A stretch of DNA of 64,000 bases from Rhizobium etli_C (GCF_014198605.1 NZ_JACIHU010000008.1); one strand, 5' to 3'. Numbered from the stretch's first letter, positions 35,539 to 44,569 are shown. A program made the numbers and translations. Notes: generated by a model not told the origin, from the letters alone.

Positions 35539-37454
35539 TGCCGCGCTTCGCCGACCTGCCGCTTCGGGCAAAGGGCATCGTCATCATCATGGTGCCGCTG
35601 GCGCTGCTCTTGGCCGCTCTCGCCTCGGTCTTCATCGCCGACCGGCAGAGCCGTATTGCCGAGGACCAGGTGCGGGTGACGCTGGAGATTCAGTCCGGCA
35701 TTCAGGAGCTGCATGCCCTAATCGCCGAAGCGGCGACCGCCATGCGCGGCTATCTCCTGACCGGTAGGAGCGATTTTCTCGATCCCTTCAACCGGGCAGA
35801 GGACAGGCTGCCCGTCGTGCTCGACGAGGTCGGCCGGCGCTTACGCGATGAAGAGCAGAAGGCCCGCCTCGAGCGCATCCGCGCCCTGGTGGATGCCAAA
35901 GTCGACCGTCTGCAACTCCTGAAACAGGCCGACATCCTGCGCGCCGGCGGGCGCGAGGATCTGGCGGCCAAGCTCATCGAGGGCAAGCAGGTGCTCGATG
36001 AGCTGAGGCAGGAGATCGACGCGATGAACCGGCGCGAAGCCGATCTCCTAAACGCCAGGACCCAGGCCGCCGACCGGGTCCGCACCCTGTCGCGCAGCCT
36101 GATGATCGCCGCCGGCTTTCTCGGCTTTGCCGGCGCGCTCGCCGCCGTCTTCCTGTTTTCTGCCAGCATCGTGCGCCGCGTGCACGCGCTGAAGGCCGAG
36201 GCGCACCGCCTCTCGCGAGGGGAGGTCGTGACATCGGCCGATCCCTTCCGCGATGAGCTCGGCAATCTCGGACAGGCGCTCGCGGATGCGAGCGTGCTTC
36301 TGAAAAAGCGCGAGGCCGATCTGACCGAGAGCGAGGAGCGCTTCCGCCAGCTGGTAGAGGGCGTCAGCGATTACGGCATCTTCGGGCTCGATCCCGATGG
36401 GCAGGTTGTGAGCTGGAATGCCGGCGCCGGGCGGATCACCGGCTACCAGGCCGAGGAGATCGTCGGCCAGCATTTCTCCCGCTTCTATCCCGCTGAGACC
36501 AGGGAGACATTTCCGGGAGAAGAGCTTTCCAAGGCGGCCCTGCACGGACGCACCGAAGCGGAGGGCTGGCGCGTGCGCAAGGACGGCTCGCGCTTTTGGT
36601 CGCATGTCGTCGTCACCGCCCTTCATGACGAGACCGGGCGGCTGCGCGGCTTTTCCAAGATCACCCGCGACATTACCGAGCGCAAGCAATTCGAGGAGGC
36701 GCTGCTTGCCGCCCGCGAGGATGCGGTGCGCGCCAGCAATGCCAAGAGCGAGTTCCTGTCGCGCATGAGCCACGAGCTGCGCACGCCGCTGAATTCCGTG
36801 CTCGGCTTCGCCCAGCTTCTGGAAATGGACCTTACCGATGCCGATTCACGCGAAAGCGTCGCGCAGATCCTGAGAGCCGGTCGGCATCTGCTGAGCCTGA
36901 TCGACGAGGTTCTCGACATGGCGCGGATCGAGGCCGGGCGCATGGATCTCGCCGTCGAAGCCCAGCCTGTCGCCGAGGTGATCGAGGAAGCCGTGTCGTT
37001 CGCAAGGCCGCTCTGCGGCAAGCAGCAGATCCGCATCGAAGTCGCCGAGGCCGAGCCGGATCTGACGGCACTCGCCGACCGGCGGCGCTTCCTCCAGGTG
37101 TTGCTCAACCTGCTTTCCAATGCAGTGAAATATAATCGCCCGCGAGGCAGCGTGACCGTCAGCCACCGGGCGCTTGAGGACCGCATCCGCATCGAGGTCA
37201 GCGATACCGGCCCCGGCATTCCGGCCGAGCGCGTCGGCCGGCTGTTCACCCCCTTCGACCGGCTGGGCGCCGAGCGCATAAGCCAGGAGGGAACCGGCCT
37301 CGGGCTCGCGCTCTCGAAACACCTCATCGACGCAATGGACGGCACGCTCGGCTTTAGCAATCGTCGAGAGGGCGGCGCCACCTTCCACGTCGACCTGCCG
37401 CGTGCGCCTGCGGCGATGCGGGAGGCCCAGGCGCAAGACGTCGCGGTGCCGTAA
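35535..37454 (+). CDS. CHASE3-HAMP-PAS sensor histidine kinase
   Basis: A 639-residue membrane kinase. TM1 is at about 14-34, a periplasmic CHASE3 domain follows (RGYLLTGRSDFLDPFNRAEDRL), TM2 is near 190-212, and then HAMP. A PAS domain (LVEGVSDYGIFGLDPDGQVVSWNAGAGRITGY) with its PAC segment ends in RDITERK. HisKA has H413 (FLSRMSHELRTPLN). HATPase has NLLSNAVKYN, DTGPGIP and GTGLGLALSKHLI. There is no fused receiver; the stand-alone receiver at 37599 is the obvious partner. The ATG overlaps the previous stop. Confidence 0.92.
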   Translation: MMPRFADLPLRAKGIVIIMVPLALLLAALASVFIADRQSRIAEDQVRVTLEIQSGIQELHALIAEAATAMRGYLLTGRSDFLDPFNRAEDRLPVVLDEVGRRLRDEEQKARLERIRALVDAKVDRLQLLKQADILRAGGREDLAAKLIEGKQVLDELRQEIDAMNRREADLLNARTQAADRVRTLSRSLMIAAGFLGFAGALAAVFLFSASIVRRVHALKAEAHRLSRGEVVTSADPFRDELGNLGQALADASVLLKKREADLTESEERFRQLVEGVSDYGIFGLDPDGQVVSWNAGAGRITGYQAEEIVGQHFSRFYPAETRETFPGEELSKAALHGRTEAEGWRVRKDGSRFWSHVVVTALHDETGRLRGFSKITRDITERKQFEEALLAAREDAVRASNAKSEFLSRMSHELRTPLNSVLGFAQLLEMDLTDADSRESVAQILRAGRHLLSLIDEVLDMARIEAGRMDLAVEAQPVAEVIEEAVSFARPLCGKQQIRIEVAEAEPDLTALADRRRFLQVLLNLLSNAVKYNRPRGSVTVSHRALEDRIRIEVSDTGPGIPAERVGRLFTPFDRLGAERISQEGTGLGLALSKHLIDAMDGTLGFSNRREGGATFHVDLPRAPAAMREAQAQDVAVP

Positions 37455-37466
37455 GTCTCCTCCTCC

Positions 37467-37581
37467 GTCATGCTCGGCCTTGTGCCCAGCATCTGACCAC
37501 GGTAATTGCTTGGCGGGAAAGATTTATTTTCAGAAACTTAATTGGGCCGGCGTAGATCCTCGGCACAAGGCCGAGGATGAC
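37467..37581. repeat. Palindromic intergenic repeat (GTCATCCTCGG family)
   Basis: GTCATGCTCGGCCTTGTGCC...CAGC near the kinase stop and the inverted GATCCTCGGCACAAGGCC...GAGGATGAC just before the receiver gene, separated by an AT-rich spacer. It inserts 144 bases between the kinase and its likely partner. Confidence 0.75.
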
Positions 37582-37598
37582 GTCGCGGGTTTGCGTCC

Positions 37599-38066
37599 AT
37601 GACAGATACCACCAATATCCTGCGCGCATCGACGATCCTGATCGTCGATGATGAGCCCGCCAATGTTTCGCTGCTGGAGCGTATCCTCAAGCGCGAGGGT
37701 TTTACGGCGCTGATCAGTACGACCGAGCCGCGCGAGGCGCTGCGGCTCTTTCGCGAGCATCCCGTCGATCTCGTCCTGCTCGATCTGATGATGCCCGATC
37801 TCGATGGTTTCGCGCTGCTGGAGACCTTTGCAAGGCTCATCCCCGACGACAGCTATCTGCCGATCCTGGTTCTGACTGCCGATGCGACCCTGCAGACGCG
37901 CCGGCGCGCGCTTTCCCTCGGCGCGAAGGATTTCCTGACCAAGCCCTTCGACGCGATCGAGGCAGTGCTGCGCATCTTCAATCTGCTCGAAACCCGCATC
38001 CTGACGCTGGAACTCGCCAGGCACGGGCTGGCGACGCCGAAATCGGAACGCCCCAGGATCGATTGA
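37599..38066 (+). CDS. Stand-alone response-regulator receiver
   Basis: A 155-residue protein consisting of one receiver domain (acidic pair D17/D18, phospho-acceptor D62 in LVLLDLMMPDLDG, K in FLTKPFD) with a 30-residue helical tail. It has no output domain, so it works as a phospho-relay or by protein contact. It lies 3' of the CHASE3 kinase. Confidence 0.85.
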   Translation: MTDTTNILRASTILIVDDEPANVSLLERILKREGFTALISTTEPREALRLFREHPVDLVLLDLMMPDLDGFALLETFARLIPDDSYLPILVLTADATLQTRRRALSLGAKDFLTKPFDAIEAVLRIFNLLETRILTLELARHGLATPKSERPRID

Positions 38067-38095
38067 TCGCCCTCCGCTCGCGGGGCGATTTCAGG

Positions 38096-38668
38096 TCATG
38101 GATTGACCCAGCGGCAAGAGGAGAGGGCGCCGGCTTCGTCATAGCCGAATAATGCTCTGCGATTGTCCTGTTGCCGCAGCTGGAACCAATCCAGCGTCCA
38201 GGCCCGGAAGATCAAGACGCCAAAGCGCGTCTTTCCCTCGGCCTCATCCGCAGGCTCTGGCATATCGGTCGTTTCGAAGGCGCGCTCGTCCCCGGGCGGG
38301 CCGCCCGCATAGGTCATCCGCGTCCGCGCGGGCAGCCTGTCCCACGCGGCATTCGCCCCTTCGCTTCCCGGCCCATGAAGCTCGACCTCCCCTTGAAGCC
38401 GAAGCTGCAGCCGGCTCTCGGCGCTGAAGCCGAGGACCGTGACGCGGGGATTGGCTGAAAGTTCCAGCCATTTGGAGCTGCGCCTATCCGCATGAAATTC
38501 GAGACGCCGCGCCGACCTGTCGGCGGCACGCAGCACGACCATGCGTGCCTGCGGCCTCGTCTCGATATCGACGGAGCAGAGGTTGAGATAGCGGAAACCC
38601 GACTGCGGGTTCGCCGCAGCCGTTTCGAGCTCCGCCCATGCCGCGGCGTCGGTATCGGTCAGATCCAC
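38096..38668 (-). CDS. Pyridoxamine-phosphate-oxidase-like FMN protein
   Basis: A 190-residue flavin split-barrel protein. SVDIETRPQARMVVLRAADRSARRLEFHADRRSSKWLEL matches the FMN-phosphate-binding PNPOx fold, and the C-terminal part has WTLDWFQLRQQ. GTG 38668 was chosen because GGAG lies 7 bases upstream. The gene begins 13 bases after the SDR stop on the same strand, so the two form an operon. True PdxH activity is uncertain because several vitamin-B6 contacts cannot be confirmed. Confidence 0.75.
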   Translation of the reverse strand: MDLTDTDAAAWAELETAAANPQSGFRYLNLCSVDIETRPQARMVVLRAADRSARRLEFHADRRSSKWLELSANPRVTVLGFSAESRLQLRLQGEVELHGPGSEGANAAWDRLPARTRMTYAGGPPGDERAFETTDMPEPADEAEGKTRFGVLIFRAWTLDWFQLRQQDNRRALFGYDEAGALSSCRWVNP

Positions 38669-38681
38669 CGGCAGGCTCCGC

Positions 38682-39386
38682 TCAGACCGAACGGGCGATG
38701 CCGCCGTCGACGCGGATGTTCTGGCCGGTGATGTAGCCCGCGCTCTCGGACAGGAGGAAGGCGATGGTGGCCGCGATTTCCTCGCTTGTGCCGTAGCGGC
38801 CCATCGGAACGCTGTCGCGCCGCTCCTCGGTGGCGGGCAGGCTGTCGATCCAGCCGGGCAGGACATTGTTCAGGCGGATGTTCTTGGCCGCATAGCTATC
38901 CGCGAAGACCTTGGTGAAGCTTGCCAGCCCCGCCCGGAAGACGGCCGAGGTCGGGAACATTGGCGAGGGTTCGAAAGCCCATGCCGTCGAGATATTGACG
39001 ATGGCGCCGCCGCCCTGGCTTTCCATGATCGGCGCGACCAGCCGGATCGGGCGCACCGCGCTCAGGAAATAGACCTCCATGCCCTTGTGCCAATCCTCGT
39101 CCGAGATGTCGAGGATCGGCGCGCGCGGGCCGTGGCCGGCGGAATTGACCAGTGCGTCAATGCGCCCCCATCGCCCCATCGAAAGATCGACGAGCCGCTT
39201 CACGTCGTCGTTGGACTGGTTGGAGCCGGTGACGCCGACGCCGCCGAGTTCCCTTGCCAGCGCCTCGCCTTTGCCGGAGGAGGAGAGAATTGCAACACGG
39301 TAGCCGTCCGCGGCGAGTTTCCGCGCTGCTGCGGCGCCCATGCCGGATCCGCCGGCGGTGATGAGAGCGACTTTTTCTTCAGACAT
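38682..39386 (-). CDS. SDR-fold oxidoreductase lacking the YxxxK pair
   Basis: A 234-residue SDR. The cofactor motif is ITAGGSGMG, NSAG is present, the Ser segment is NISTAWAF, and the C-terminal GYITGQNIRVDGG is typical. Where classical members have YxxxK this one reads MFPTSAVFRAG, so the catalytic Tyr and Lys are missing or shifted. GGAGAT precedes ATG 39386. It is divergent from the LysR gene at 39493, which probably controls it. Confidence 0.8.
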   Translation of the reverse strand: MSEEKVALITAGGSGMGAAAARKLAADGYRVAILSSSGKGEALARELGGVGVTGSNQSNDDVKRLVDLSMGRWGRIDALVNSAGHGPRAPILDISDEDWHKGMEVYFLSAVRPIRLVAPIMESQGGGAIVNISTAWAFEPSPMFPTSAVFRAGLASFTKVFADSYAAKNIRLNNVLPGWIDSLPATEERRDSVPMGRYGTSEEIAATIAFLLSESAGYITGQNIRVDGGIARSV

Positions 39387-39492
39387 TGAAATCTCCGACT
39401 GCTGAGTTTGCGAAGCATTATGCCAGATATGCTCTCTGCTTTCGCGCGAGAAAGAAACATGCGAGACTGTAGAAAATCTACTGGATAAGCCA

Positions 39493-40368
39493 ATGATCCA
39501 ATCCCGCCGCGCGCTGCCGCCGTTGAATGCCTTGCGCGCCTTCGAGGCTTCGGGCCGCCGGCTGAATTTCCGCGCTGCCGCTGAGGAGCTCGGCGTCACG
39601 CAGGGTGCGATCGCCCAGCAGGTCCGCGCGCTGGAAGATCAGCTCGGCCTCATGCTGTTCCAGCGTCTGCCCCGCGGCCTTGCGCTGACCGCGCAGGGTG
39701 CGGCCTACCTCTCCGACGTGACCCGCGCCTTCGATATGCTTGGCGAAGCGACCGGACGGCTTCTGGCGCGCCCGGAAACCGTGACGATCAGCGTCACCCC
39801 GACCGTCGCCGCCAAGCTTTTGATCCCGCGTCTCGCCGAGCTCTACAGCGCCCTTCCCGACGTGGATCTGCGGACGGTTGCCACCGAGGCACTGTCGGAT
39901 TTCGACCGCGACCAGGTGGATATCGCCGTGCGCCTGACGAGCCAGGCTTTCCCGGCGGGGCTGGAGGCAAGGCTGCTGTTCCGCCAGGAACTGGTCGCGG
40001 TGGCGAGCCCGCATCTGGTGAACGGGCTTATCCTGCCCTTGAGCCGCGAAGAACTTTGCAAGCTGCCGCTCCTGCATGACTCGCACGATCGCTGGGGCGT
40101 GTTCCTCGGAATCCGCGAGAAGCTGCCGGGCGCGGCCTTCAACCACACGACACTGGCGCTCGACGCCGCACTCGCCGGCCAGGGCGTGGTGCTCGCCTGC
40201 CGGGCTTTCGTGGCGGCCGATCTCGAGGCCGGGCGGCTCGTGCAGGTGACGGATGCCACAGCGATCATCGGAGCCGATTACTTTCTCGTCCGCAAACGCG
40301 CATCATCGCCGCGAAAGGCCGTCGACGCGGTGTGGGACTGGTGCGCGGCGCGGCTGTCGCTCACCTGA
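39493..40368 (+). CDS. LysR-family regulator, GcvA-like
   Basis: A 291-residue LysR protein. The N-terminus PPLNALRAFEASGRRLNFRAAAEELGVTQGAIAQQVRALE is typical of the GcvA/AmpR branch, and the periplasmic-binding-like effector domain runs from about residue 92. It is divergent from the SDR/PNPOx operon with 106 bases between; T-N11-A boxes are expected there but none stands out. Confidence 0.88.
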   Translation: MIQSRRALPPLNALRAFEASGRRLNFRAAAEELGVTQGAIAQQVRALEDQLGLMLFQRLPRGLALTAQGAAYLSDVTRAFDMLGEATGRLLARPETVTISVTPTVAAKLLIPRLAELYSALPDVDLRTVATEALSDFDRDQVDIAVRLTSQAFPAGLEARLLFRQELVAVASPHLVNGLILPLSREELCKLPLLHDSHDRWGVFLGIREKLPGAAFNHTTLALDAALAGQGVVLACRAFVAADLEAGRLVQVTDATAIIGADYFLVRKRASSPRKAVDAVWDWCAARLSLT

Positions 40369-40411
40369 CCGCGGAATGATCGAGGCCGGCCGTCAGCCGG
40401 CCCCATCATTT

Positions 40412-40873
40412 TCAGAACATGGTGTTCTTGTTGGCGGCCTCTTTCGGAACCGCCTGGATCACGTCCCAGTGCTCGACGATCTTGCCGTCCTTGACGCGGA
40501 AAATATCGACGATCGCCTGGCCGCGATCGTCAGTGCCGTTCGTCGCATGCACATGCAGCCAGACGAGATCGCCATCGGCCGAACTGCGGACGATCTTCGC
40601 CTTCGATTGAGGATTGTCCTTGAAGAAGCCGGTGAAGAAGGAAACGAGAGGCTTCTTGCCATCGGGAACCTGAGGATTGTGCTGCCGGTACTCGTCCGCC
40701 ACGACCGATGCGGCGTCGATGTCATGGCTGTTGAAGAAGCGGTCGTAGAACTCCACCACCAGCTTCCGGTTGGCTTCCTCGACCTTCAAATCCCGCGAGG
40801 CGGCAAAAGCGCCGGAAGGCATGGCGATGCCTGCCAGAATGGCGAGTGCGCAAAGCGATTTCCCGAATGTCAT
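40412..40873 (-). CDS. Secreted SnoaL-like protein
   Basis: A 153-residue protein with a signal peptide (cut near GAFA, residue 24) and a SnoaL/NTF2-like fold (KLVVEFYDRFFNSHDIDAASVVADEYRQHNPQVPDG ... IVDIFRVKDGKIVEHWDVIQ). This DIFR..DGKI.EHWD ending is typical of predicted polyketide-cyclase-like or SnoaL-like aldol-condensation proteins. AAGGAG precedes ATG 40873. It is divergent from the HxlR regulator at 40994. Confidence 0.8.
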   Translation of the reverse strand: MTFGKSLCALAILAGIAMPSGAFAASRDLKVEEANRKLVVEFYDRFFNSHDIDAASVVADEYRQHNPQVPDGKKPLVSFFTGFFKDNPQSKAKIVRSSADGDLVWLHVHATNGTDDRGQAIVDIFRVKDGKIVEHWDVIQAVPKEAANKNTMF

Positions 40874-40904
40874 GCATCAAACTCCTTGGTATGAATCCGC
40901 GATC

Positions 40905-40923
40905 TAGTCTAAGAAACAGACTA
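40905..40923. promoter_or_regulatory. Candidate HxlR operator
   Basis: Inverted repeat TAGTCT - 7 bases - AGACTA in the 120-base gap between the divergent SnoaL-like gene and hxlR. A partial copy (GGTCTAGG) lies about 10 bases further right. Confidence 0.55.
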
Positions 40924-40993
40924 TGAGGCTTGGTCTAGGACAGCGCGAAATGCCCAGCAAGAAGGCAGTTTTCAGTGCCAAGGTCAGCGTGCG

Positions 40994-41386
40994 ATGACCG
41001 AGAAGGAGGAGGCGATGCCCGGGAAAACCGATCCGGCGGGAGAGCGACCCGGGGCAGGATGCCCGATCAGGGGCGTGCTCGACCGCATCGGCGATCGGTG
41101 GAGCCTGCTGACGCTCGAGGCGCTGGAAACCGAAAAGAAGCGCTTCAACGAGCTGCTGCGCGAGATCGGCGATATCTCCAAGCAGATGCTCTCCAAGACG
41201 CTGCGGCATCTGGAGCAGGACGGCTATATCAGGCGCACCGTCTATCCCGAGGTGCCACCGCGCGTGGAATATGAGCTGACGGAACTCGGCCGATCCTTCC
41301 TCGCCCCGATGAAAACCCTGATCGCATGGGCCGAGCAGAACCATCCCGAGATCATTCGATCCCGGCTGCGGCATGACGCCGAGTAG
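40994..41386 (+). CDS. HxlR-family regulator
   Basis: A 130-residue winged-helix regulator. The sensing-type cysteine is in GCPIRGVLDRIGDRWSLLTLEAL, and the wing is KTLRHLEQDGYIRRTVYPEVPPRVEYELTELG. HxlR/YodB/HypR proteins respond to electrophiles or aldehydes through this N-terminal Cys. It probably represses or activates the divergent SnoaL-like gene. Confidence 0.9.
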   Translation: MTEKEEAMPGKTDPAGERPGAGCPIRGVLDRIGDRWSLLTLEALETEKKRFNELLREIGDISKQMLSKTLRHLEQDGYIRRTVYPEVPPRVEYELTELGRSFLAPMKTLIAWAEQNHPEIIRSRLRHDAE

Positions 41387-41410
41387 TGCGCAAGGCGTTA
41401 TGTTACAGCG

Positions 41411-41554
41411 CGCCCTTCGAGGCCGGCCTGCGGCCTGCGCACCTCAGGATAGGGGAGGTTGGTGGATGCCGCGCCGATAATCACAGGCGTTGGAGGATGC
41501 CGCAGCCTCTCTCCGATCTCATCCTGAGGTACCCCGCAGGGGCCTCGAAGGGCG
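41411..41554. repeat. Palindromic intergenic repeat (CGCCCTTCGAGGC family)
   Basis: The left arm CGCCCTTCGAGGCC...CACCTCAGGAT is matched, inverted, by ATCCTGAGGTACCCC...GGGGCCTCGAAGGGCG. The central spacer is about 70 bases. It lies between hxlR and the convergent oxidoreductase gene; the 220-base gap holds nothing else. Confidence 0.75.
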
Positions 41555-41606
41555 AGGTCGGCCACCAGGGGCTGGGCGCAAGAAGCAAGGTCGGAACGTG
41601 GCCCCG

Positions 41607-42575
41607 TCAGGCAAGCAGCACCTTGCCGCCAGTCCGGAACGGAAGGGCGGCTTGCAGCGCCTCTCCGATCCTTTCCAGGGGAAACACCTCCCGCACCTCG
41701 GTGGCGATCACCTTCGCGGCGATCTGCGCGGCCACCTCGGAATAGGCGCGCTGGACGTTGTCCATGGTTTCCGAATGGACCCATTCCCGCAGGTGGCAAA
41801 AGGAAAAGGTGATATCGGGATGGGAGGCCCAGAGGGAATTCGGGATGCTTTGGCTCGAAAGCAGGCCGTAATGCACGAAATGCCCGCCCGGCTTGAGCGC
41901 ATCGGCAAGGACCGAGGCCCGCGGCCCGCCGACGCAGTCGAGCACCGCATCGAGCCCATGCCGGCCGGCGAGGCCGGCTGCTAGATCGCTGTCCTCCCTG
42001 TCGATGATAGCAGTCTCCAGCCGGCCGCGCAGGCGCCGGCGGGATTCTTCGCTGCGAACGATCGCCACCGGCTCGACGCCAACGGCATTTGCGAGGCCGA
42101 TCAGGATCGATCCGATCGAAGAGGCGGCGGCATTGACGGCGATGCGCATGCCAGGTCTCAGCCCGATCTTGTTGTGTAGCATCAGCCAGGCGGTCATCGG
42201 GTTGACGTAGCTGGTCGCCGCCTCGAAATCGGAGAGCGCGTCCGGCACGCGCAGGCACCAGCTGGGGTCCGTGTCCTTGAACTCCTGCCAGCCGCCGGCG
42301 CTGCGCACCGGCAGCACGCGCGTCCCCGGCTTCAGCCCATGGACCTCTTCGCCGCAGGCTTCGACCACGCCGAAGGCTTCGAAGCCCGGAATGAAGGGCA
42401 GGGTCGTGCGCCCGGCATAGGCGCCCGAGATGGTGATGATATCGGAGGGGTTGATCGAGCGGGCCAGCAGCCGCACCCGCACCTGGTCGCGCCGCAGCGC
42501 CGGCAGCGGCGTCCGCTCGATCCCGACGACCTCCTGGGCCGGGCCGAATTTTCGCACCAGCGCCTGATATTGCAT
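41607..42575 (-). CDS. MDR-type zinc-free alcohol dehydrogenase/quinone reductase
   Basis: A 322-residue medium-chain reductase of the MECR/quinone-oxidoreductase branch. SINPSDIITISGAYAG near residue 42, PGFEAFGVVEACGEEV and the Rossmann motif ASSIGSILIGLANA are present. The zinc ligands of true ADHs are absent. ATG 42575 follows AGGGGG. It is divergent from the thioesterase-ligase-thiolase genes (54-base gap) and so may share their control and reduce an enoyl or quinone product. Confidence 0.85.
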   Translation of the reverse strand: MQYQALVRKFGPAQEVVGIERTPLPALRRDQVRVRLLARSINPSDIITISGAYAGRTTLPFIPGFEAFGVVEACGEEVHGLKPGTRVLPVRSAGGWQEFKDTDPSWCLRVPDALSDFEAATSYVNPMTAWLMLHNKIGLRPGMRIAVNAAASSIGSILIGLANAVGVEPVAIVRSEESRRRLRGRLETAIIDREDSDLAAGLAGRHGLDAVLDCVGGPRASVLADALKPGGHFVHYGLLSSQSIPNSLWASHPDITFSFCHLREWVHSETMDNVQRAYSEVAAQIAAKVIATEVREVFPLERIGEALQAALPFRTGGKVLLA

Positions 42576-42628
42576 TGCATCCCCCTGAGAACAGCGGTTA
42601 GAACAGCCCACCAATTTTGGGTGATCGA

Positions 42629-43045
42629 ATGAGCGTTGACGACAGGCCTTTAGCATCGTTCCGGGTCTCGATGCGAGACATCGACATCTATGGCCATGTC
42701 CACAATTCGGTCTACCTCGACTATTGCGAGGATGCCGTCGTCGAGTTTCTGCGCCACCGCGAGATCCTCGGCCATTTCCGCCACACCACCTCAGGTGTCG
42801 CCTATCACGTCAAGAAGGCGGAGATTACCTTTCACAACCCGATCGACGTCGACGATGTCGTCGAGGCGAAGGTCGCCGTCGAGAAGATCGGGCGCACCAG
42901 CCTCGCCTTTGCAATCGAACTCTTTCGCCGGCGCGACGGTGCCCATTGCGCAACGGCCGGCCTTGTCTGGGTCTGCGTCGGCCTCTCCGACAACCGCCCG
43001 ACGCCGATCCCCGAGGCGACCAGAGCCGCCTTGTCGCAGGGCTGA
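42629..43045 (+). CDS. 4-hydroxybenzoyl-CoA thioesterase-fold (hotdog) acyl-CoA thioesterase
   Basis: A 138-residue hotdog protein of the YbgC/4HBT type. The active-site block is RVSMRDIDIYGHVHNSVYLDYCEDA (catalytic D near residue 17), and the C-terminal strand is AIELFRRRDGAHCATAGLVWVCVG. It hydrolyses acyl-CoA or acyl-ACP; the chain is unknown. It is first in a three-gene run with the ligase, which begins 3 bases after its stop. Confidence 0.85.
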   Translation: MSVDDRPLASFRVSMRDIDIYGHVHNSVYLDYCEDAVVEFLRHREILGHFRHTTSGVAYHVKKAEITFHNPIDVDDVVEAKVAVEKIGRTSLAFAIELFRRRDGAHCATAGLVWVCVGLSDNRPTPIPEATRAALSQG

Positions 43046-43048
43046 TCC

Positions 43049-44569
43049 ATGCCGATCCATGCAGAGCTTCGTCGACATGCCATGGGGAGACCGGACAAGC
43101 CGGCGGTGGTGATCGACGGCGGCGCGCTCGGCTACGGCGAACTTCATGCGCGCTCGCGGGCGATCTATCGCTTTCTCCATGATCTCCCCGTCACGAACCG
43201 CCGCACGATCGATCTACCGGGCGTCGAGAAGCTCGTTGCGCTCAGCCTTGGCAATCATATCGGCTTTGCCGAATATTTCGTCGCCGCCACCGCCTTGCCG
43301 AATGCCTGCGCCGTCATCGATCCGATGATGCCGGCCGAAAGGATCGAGCGCATTCTGGAGCGCCTTGCGCCCGACGTGCTTATCGTCGACGACGAGGCGA
43401 GCGCAAGTGCGGAGATCGGCCGCCGGCTCGGCATATCGGTCGTCATCGCCGGAGCCGGGCCTTTCGATCTCACCGCCCCGGGAGAGGACCTGCCGGATGC
43501 CGAAGGCATCTTCCTGATCGGATTCACCTCGGGCACCACCGCCGAGCCGAAAGCCTATTACCGCTCGCGCGAACAGTGGCGCCGGAGCCTCGACCGGGGA
43601 CGGCTGGTTTTCGAACTCCAGAACGCGCCCTCGACCCTCTGTCCCGGTGCCCTGGCGCATGGCCTGGCGCTTTACGCCCTGGTGGAAGCCCTCGATGCCG
43701 GCGCGACGTTCCATTCGGTGCGGAAGTGGGATGCCGGCGCGGTCGCGCGCGCCCTCGCCTCAGAAGAGATCGAACGGCTGGTCGCCGTGCCGACCCATAT
43801 AGCCGGGATTGCCCGGGCATGGGCAGGCGAGCCCTCGCTCGACTGCCTGCGCGACGTGCTGACCGCCGGCGCCAAGCTGAATCTCAACGAGCTCGAGTCC
43901 ATGCGCCGCCTCTTTCCCAAGGCGCGCATCCGGGAATATTACGGCGCATCCGAGATCGGTTTCATGACGGTCTCGACGCTTGCCGGCGGCGAGACCGATT
44001 TTCCGATCGACCGGGTGGGGCAAGCCTATCCCGGCGTTGCGATCACCATCCGCGACCCTGAAGAAAACGATGTCGGCATCGACGTGCCGGGCACCATCTT
44101 CGTCAACAGCGACCTGATCGCCGACGGCTATCTCTGGGGCGATGACGGCCAGGCGTTCCGGGTCACACCATCAGGCGCGACCGTCGGCGATCTCGGCGAG
44201 ATCGACGTCAACGGCATGCTGCGGGTGATCGGCCGGGCCGGCGGCATGATGATATCGGGCGGCAACAACGTCTATCCCGCCGAAGTCGAGAGCGCGCTGA
44301 AGACCTGCCCCGGCGTCGAGGAAGCCGTCGTCTTCGGGCTGCCGGATGCCTACTACGGCCAGAGGATCGTCGCCGTCGTCTCCGGCGAGGCGATCGATGC
44401 GAAAATCCTGGCCGACCATTGCGCGGGAAAGCTTGCAAGGTTCAAGATCCCCAGGCAATTCTACCGGATCGGCGCCTGGCCGATGACGAGCAGCGGCAAG
44501 ATCGCCCGCGGCCAGGTGCAGGCATCGGTCATTTCGGGAGACGGCCTTGTCCTACGCCTATCAGCCTGA
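43049..44569 (+). CDS. AMP-forming acyl-CoA synthetase/ligase
   Basis: A 506-residue ANL-superfamily enzyme. The phosphate-binding P-loop is FTSGTTAEPK (residues about 159-168), the A5 block is REYYGASEIGFMT, the hinge A8 is GRAGGMMISGGNNVYPAEVES, and the A10 catalytic lysine is in SSGKIARGQ. It activates a carboxylic acid to acyl-AMP and then acyl-CoA. The thiolase start overlaps its last 23 bases, so the genes are coupled. Confidence 0.88.
   Translation: MPIHAELRRHAMGRPDKPAVVIDGGALGYGELHARSRAIYRFLHDLPVTNRRTIDLPGVEKLVALSLGNHIGFAEYFVAATALPNACAVIDPMMPAERIERILERLAPDVLIVDDEASASAEIGRRLGISVVIAGAGPFDLTAPGEDLPDAEGIFLIGFTSGTTAEPKAYYRSREQWRRSLDRGRLVFELQNAPSTLCPGALAHGLALYALVEALDAGATFHSVRKWDAGAVARALASEEIERLVAVPTHIAGIARAWAGEPSLDCLRDVLTAGAKLNLNELESMRRLFPKARIREYYGASEIGFMTVSTLAGGETDFPIDRVGQAYPGVAITIRDPEENDVGIDVPGTIFVNSDLIADGYLWGDDGQAFRVTPSGATVGDLGEIDVNGMLRVIGRAGGMMISGGNNVYPAEVESALKTCPGVEEAVVFGLPDAYYGQRIVAVVSGEAIDAKILADHCAGKLARFKIPRQFYRIGAWPMTSSGKIARGQVQASVISGDGLVLRLSA

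Noticed and set aside
41411..41554. Protein-coding reading of the repeat (long frame 41398-42258)
   Set aside because: It is antisense-frame noise over the oxidoreductase gene and the repeat; the MDR gene is clear in another frame.
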